NCBI GenBank assembly: GCA_035516795.1
Contig: DATIZX010000155.1
Span: 1 to 45,520, forward strand
Length of the DNA: 45,520 nucleotides
Origin: DATJBF01 sp035516795
GTDB lineage: Bacteria > Verrucomicrobiota > Verrucomicrobiia > Palsa-1439
Reading direction: 5' to 3'
The notes under the pieces are model-generated. The model made no database searches, was not told the origin of the DNA, and was given only the letters and a program-made list of their open reading frames with translations. The position numbers were made by a program, and so were the translations under genes. This document shows, piece after piece, positions 42,540 through 45,520 of the stretch. Position 1 is the first letter of the stretch, and every line of letters begins with the position of its first letter.

Positions 42540-42592
42540 GGCCACGCTCTGTCGTGGCCGCATTTCCCGAATGGACGCGACGGAGCGCGTCC
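42540..42592. repeat. REPIN-like pair of inverted palindromes
   Basis: GGCCACGCTCTGTCGTGGCC (42540-42559) and GGACGCGACGGAGCGCGTCC (42573-42592) are both perfect 7-bp hairpins with 6-base loops. The second, read on the other strand, is the same sequence as the first except for five positions. Four of these are two base pairs that changed together (C-G to A-T and A-T to G-C) and one is in the loop. Their loops are complementary. Confidence 0.7.
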
Positions 42593-42614
42593 CTCCAGTC
42601 GGCAATTTGGGACG

Positions 42615-42652
42615 CTACCAAAAGTAAAGGGGCGCGGGTTTTCCGCGCCCCT
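42615..42652 (-). terminator. Rho-independent terminator of hppA
   Basis: AGGGGCGCGG (42628-42637) pairs perfectly with CCGCGCCCCT (42643-42652) around a 5-base loop. Read leftward it is followed by TTTACTTTTGG. It starts 18 bases after the hppA stop. Confidence 0.85.
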
Positions 42653-42670
42653 ATGAAACGGTGAGACTCC

Positions 42671-45274
42671 TCAGGCTTTTTCGAGTTCCAATTCCATGGC
42701 CTGCATCTCGGGGGTCTCGTGCTTGGAGCGATTCACCGCCCAGACGATGGCTGCCAAGGCCAGAACCGCGATGATCAGCGCGATGGCAAAAGACGACTGA
42801 CCGCTGCTTTCCAAGCCTGGGACTTTTTGGAATTTCAGCACAAGCGGCAGAATCAATAAGCTCACCATGTTCATCACTTTGATGAGGGGGTTGATGGCCG
42901 GGCCCGCAGTGTCTTTCAGTGGATCGCCCACCGTATCGCCGGTGACGCTCGCCTTGTGTCGCTCAGAGCCTTTGCCGAGGTTCTTCTCGGGATTCTTCGG
43001 TTCGTCTTCGATCAACTTCTTCGCATTGTCCCACGCGCCACCGGCATTGACCATAAACACCGCCAGCAGTTGGCCGCTGAGGATCATGCCGGCCAGGAAA
43101 CCGGCCAGCGCCAATGGCCCGAGCAGGAATCCGACGGCGACCGGCGCGCAAATCGCCAGTAAACCAGGCCCGACCAATTCGCGCTGCGCTTCGCTCGTAC
43201 AGATGCCCACGACGCGCCCGTAATCGGGTGTCTTGCGGCCTTCCCAAATGTCTTTGTCGCGGAACTGCACCCGGCATTCCTTGACGATCAGAAATGCGGC
43301 GCGCCCGACCGCCCGGATGGTCATCGAACTGAACAGGAACGGCACCGCCCCGCCGATGAGCAAACCAATGAACACGATCGGGCTGGCCACGGTCAGCATG
43401 CCCGCCACCCGGTTGTACATGTCGGGCGCCATTTGCGAGATCTTCTCCTCGCTGCCGACCGTCATCACCGCAATGAAGCTGGCGAACAACGACACCGCCG
43501 CGATCACTGCCGAACCAATGGCAATGCCTTTGGTTTCTGCCTTGGTCGTGTTCCCGACCGCGTCGAGGTCGGCGAGGATTTGCCTAGCGTTCTTGTATTT
43601 CTCCGCGCCCATTTCCTTCTCGTCGTACCCCATCTCACCGATACCGTTGGCATTGTCGGCCACCGGACCGAACACGTCCATCGAGATCGTGTTGCCGGTC
43701 AGCGTCAACATCCCGATACCGCACATGGCGACCCCGAACGCTACGAACACCGGCGAAGTATGCACGTAAATCGCCGCCGAACTGCCGATGGCCGCCGCGA
43801 TGATGATGATCGCCCACACGGTGGATTCATAACCAACCGCAAAGCCCTGAATGATGTTCGTCGCATGACCGGTCTGACAGGCTTTCATCATCGACTTGAC
43901 CGGGGCGTGCGACGTGTGTGTGAAGTAACTTGTGCACTTGTTTAGCGCCACGGCCAGAAACACGCCGATCAAGCAAGTCCAGGCCGGACGCAGATCCAAC
44001 CCGGCCCTCCCGAAATTCGCCCAAACCGGCAAGGCCCCCACGCCTCCGGGGAAACCCGCCCGCGCCTGGTGGTACATATCCAGGTAACTGGCGCTGAAAC
44101 GCAGATAGAACAAACCGATCAGAAAGAATCCGATCACGCTAATGATCGACCCGATGAGGAAACCACGGTGCACGGAAGCGAGGGCCGCGTCGCCGGAATC
44201 GCCCTCCTTGGATCGGACGCTATACGTGCTGATAATCGAGCCGATGACGCCGACGGCACGGACCAGCAATGGGAAAATCACGCCTTTGTGACCGAACGAC
44301 GCGTAGCCGAGAATCATCGCGGCTACGATCGTCACTTCGTACGACTCGAAAATGTCCGCCGCCATGCCTGCACAATCGCCGACGTTGTCGCCGACGTTGT
44401 CCGCAATGGTGGCCGCGTTGCGGGGGTCGTCTTCGGGAATGCCGGCTTCAATCTTGCCGACGAGGTCCGCGCCTACGTCCGCGGCCTTCGTGTAAATGCC
44501 GCCTCCGACACGCATGAACAAGGCGATCAACGTGCCGCCAAAACCGAACCCGAGCAACACTTCATAGGCCTTGTCGCCAAACGCCATGAAAATCAACGTG
44601 CCGCCGAGCAACCCAAGGCCGTCTGTTAACATGCCCGTGATCGTGCCGGTCCGGTAGCCAATCTGCAGCGCGCCACCGAAGGAATTGCGCGCCGCCGACG
44701 CCACGCGCAGATTACCGAGCGTGGCGAACCGCATCCCGACAAATCCAACGCAGAAACTGAACAACGAACCCATCAGAAACGCTCCTGCTCGTCCGAAAGC
44801 GACCGGATACATGTCCGCCGTATGTGCGCCCGCCAGCCTCGTGAGGAACAGCACTACCGTCAGCACGGCGATTAAAATGATGATCTTGCTAAACTGCTGA
44901 CCGAGATAGGCCTTGGCGCCTTGGCGCACCGCGTCAGCGACCTTTTTCATCTTTTCGGTGCCCTGATCGGCATTCGTGACCTGACCCACCAGCATCAGGG
45001 CGTACCCCAAGCCTGCGAACGCCACACCCAGCACAACCCACAGGGCCAATTTCTCGCCTTGGGAATAAGCGGGACTCCGCATGAACGAGAAAAACTCGAA
45101 CGCCTTCTCCGTCTGCCCAGCCATGGCCGCCGCTGCTTCTCGCGCGGCCTCCTGAGCGCGAACCCAGTTCGCCGCCAATAACGCCAGTGCGCACAACGCC
45201 AGCGTGGCAAACACCTTGTAACGCGGATTCCCCTTCGTAATCCGTTGCATGGCCCGATTCATTGATGCAGTCAT
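42671..45274 (-). CDS. hppA: Membrane-bound proton-translocating pyrophosphatase
   Basis: 867 residues. Hydrolyses cytoplasmic pyrophosphate and pumps ions out; about 16 membrane segments. Signatures: YTKAADVGADLVGKIEAGIP (261-280), DNVGDNVGDCAGMAADIFES (292-311) and the late DTVGDPLKDTAGPAINPLIK. GNTTKAETKG at 574-583 has Lys 578 and Thr 581, the residues known to mark potassium-independent, H+-pumping enzymes; K+-dependent members have Ala and Gly. The N-terminus is ~70 residues longer than usual and includes a signal-like helix (VFATLALCALALLAANWVRA) and an Ala-rich linker. A ribosome site (GGAGAG) precedes ATG 45274. Single gene with its own terminator. Confidence 0.97.
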   Translation of the reverse strand: MTASMNRAMQRITKGNPRYKVFATLALCALALLAANWVRAQEAAREAAAAMAGQTEKAFEFFSFMRSPAYSQGEKLALWVVLGVAFAGLGYALMLVGQVTNADQGTEKMKKVADAVRQGAKAYLGQQFSKIIILIAVLTVVLFLTRLAGAHTADMYPVAFGRAGAFLMGSLFSFCVGFVGMRFATLGNLRVASAARNSFGGALQIGYRTGTITGMLTDGLGLLGGTLIFMAFGDKAYEVLLGFGFGGTLIALFMRVGGGIYTKAADVGADLVGKIEAGIPEDDPRNAATIADNVGDNVGDCAGMAADIFESYEVTIVAAMILGYASFGHKGVIFPLLVRAVGVIGSIISTYSVRSKEGDSGDAALASVHRGFLIGSIISVIGFFLIGLFYLRFSASYLDMYHQARAGFPGGVGALPVWANFGRAGLDLRPAWTCLIGVFLAVALNKCTSYFTHTSHAPVKSMMKACQTGHATNIIQGFAVGYESTVWAIIIIAAAIGSSAAIYVHTSPVFVAFGVAMCGIGMLTLTGNTISMDVFGPVADNANGIGEMGYDEKEMGAEKYKNARQILADLDAVGNTTKAETKGIAIGSAVIAAVSLFASFIAVMTVGSEEKISQMAPDMYNRVAGMLTVASPIVFIGLLIGGAVPFLFSSMTIRAVGRAAFLIVKECRVQFRDKDIWEGRKTPDYGRVVGICTSEAQRELVGPGLLAICAPVAVGFLLGPLALAGFLAGMILSGQLLAVFMVNAGGAWDNAKKLIEDEPKNPEKNLGKGSERHKASVTGDTVGDPLKDTAGPAINPLIKVMNMVSLLILPLVLKFQKVPGLESSGQSSFAIALIIAVLALAAIVWAVNRSKHETPEMQAMELELEKA

Positions 45275-45384
45275 AAACGCTATGCTCTCCTCATTATGGT
45301 CTTAACTACGGGGTGGGTCGCGCCGAAGCTACAAAACCCCCGCCCCATTGAAAAGAGAAAAATGTGCTCCCCAAAAGTCACCGA

Positions 45385-45465
45385 GTTGCCTCAAATCAAA
45401 TGACACCGAAGGAGCTGGTTGGGGGTGGGATGGAACAGGTCGTTGCCTCATAAAGAAATGACACC
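45385..45465. repeat. Two ~23-bp direct repeats, possible insertion sequence end
   Basis: 45385-45407 and 45442-45465 share GTTGCCTCA, then 5 or 6 variable bases, then AATGACACC, in the same orientation with starts 57 bases apart. Repeated end sequences before a transposase-like start are typical of insertion sequences, but the element runs off the window. Confidence 0.45.
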
Positions 45466-45483
45466 CATAACGGAGGCATGAAA

Positions 45484-45520
45484 ATGACCCAGTTAAGTCG
45501 TGAAGAACAACTCTGGCGTT
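45484..45520 (+). CDS. N-terminus of an unknown protein, possibly a transposase (cut by right edge)
   Basis: Only 12 codons are visible: MTQLSREEQLWR. GGAGG at 45472-45476 stands 7 bases before the ATG at 45484, so translation start is credible. The sequence could be the first helix of a helix-turn-helix region of an IS transposase, in line with the direct repeats upstream, but identity is not shown. Confidence 0.35.
   Translation, partial: MTQLSREEQLWR

Noticed and set aside
45310..45350. GC-rich inverted repeat upstream of hppA as terminator
   Set aside because: Loop is over 20 bases with a G-T mismatch pair, and no T run lies in the needed position.
1..45520. CRISPR array, tRNA, rRNA, toxin-antitoxin or prophage
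   Set aside because: No regularly spaced repeats, cloverleaf sequences, rRNA signatures or phage genes were found on reading the window.

Overview
The window is one contiguous piece of a bacterial chromosome, densely coding and mostly ordinary core and envelope genes. I infer a member of the Verrucomicrobiota, perhaps the Pedosphaera/Limisphaera side. This rests on the combination of LPS lipid A genes, a type IV pilus locus with FTLVE prepilins that have Ala before the cleavage site, a PEP-CTERM protein, a TIGR03790-type protein, a proton-pumping pyrophosphatase and many short palindromic repeats. No rRNA, tRNA, CRISPR array or intact mobile element was recognised.

Layout. 1-4.5 kb: the end of an unknown gene, a membrane PAS sensor with no output domain, class II fructose-bisphosphate aldolase, and a DUF2007-like/TPR membrane protein. 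4.9-8.8 kb: lpxK, waaF and murJ, read leftward with overlapping ends (lipid A kinase, heptosyltransferase, lipid II flippase). 9.0-13.8 kb, rightward: a family 2 glycosyltransferase, a membrane phosphodiesterase-like enzyme, a short rpsU gene with a TTG start and its own terminator, a sugar-phosphate isomerase-like protein and a multi-spanning flippase-like protein. 13.8-18.8 kb: a U32 (RlhA-like) protein, CCA-adding enzyme and a site-2 protease with CBS domains. 18.8-22.4 kb: an NtrC-type sigma54 activator convergent with a hybrid histidine kinase.

22.6-34.0 kb is the main locus, a type IV pilus cluster read entirely leftward: pilC, pilR-type regulator, two tandem major-pilin-like genes, pilM-N-O-P-Q, then pilV-, pilW- and pilX-like minor components and a small membrane protein. 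Sites with sigma54 -24/-12 spacing lie before pilC, the first pilin, pilM and (weakly) the minor pilins, and two sigma54 activators are encoded here. The motor ATPases pilB/pilT and the prepilin peptidase are absent from the window.

34.2-45.3 kb, all leftward: a 5'-nucleotidase-family phosphatase, a 59-residue PEP-CTERM protein with its own promoter, a cyclophilin lipoprotein with ygfZ, an isolated pntA-type transhydrogenase subunit, a TIGR03790/MBL/secreted-protein unit, and hppA with a clear terminator beside a REPIN-like pair of palindromes. The right edge holds two direct repeats and the start of an ORF that may be the end of an insertion sequence.

I found no clearly new multi-gene system. 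The strongest second-look items are the shared sigma54-like promoters of the pilus locus, the minimal PEP-CTERM protein and its promoter, and the compensated palindrome pair by hppA.
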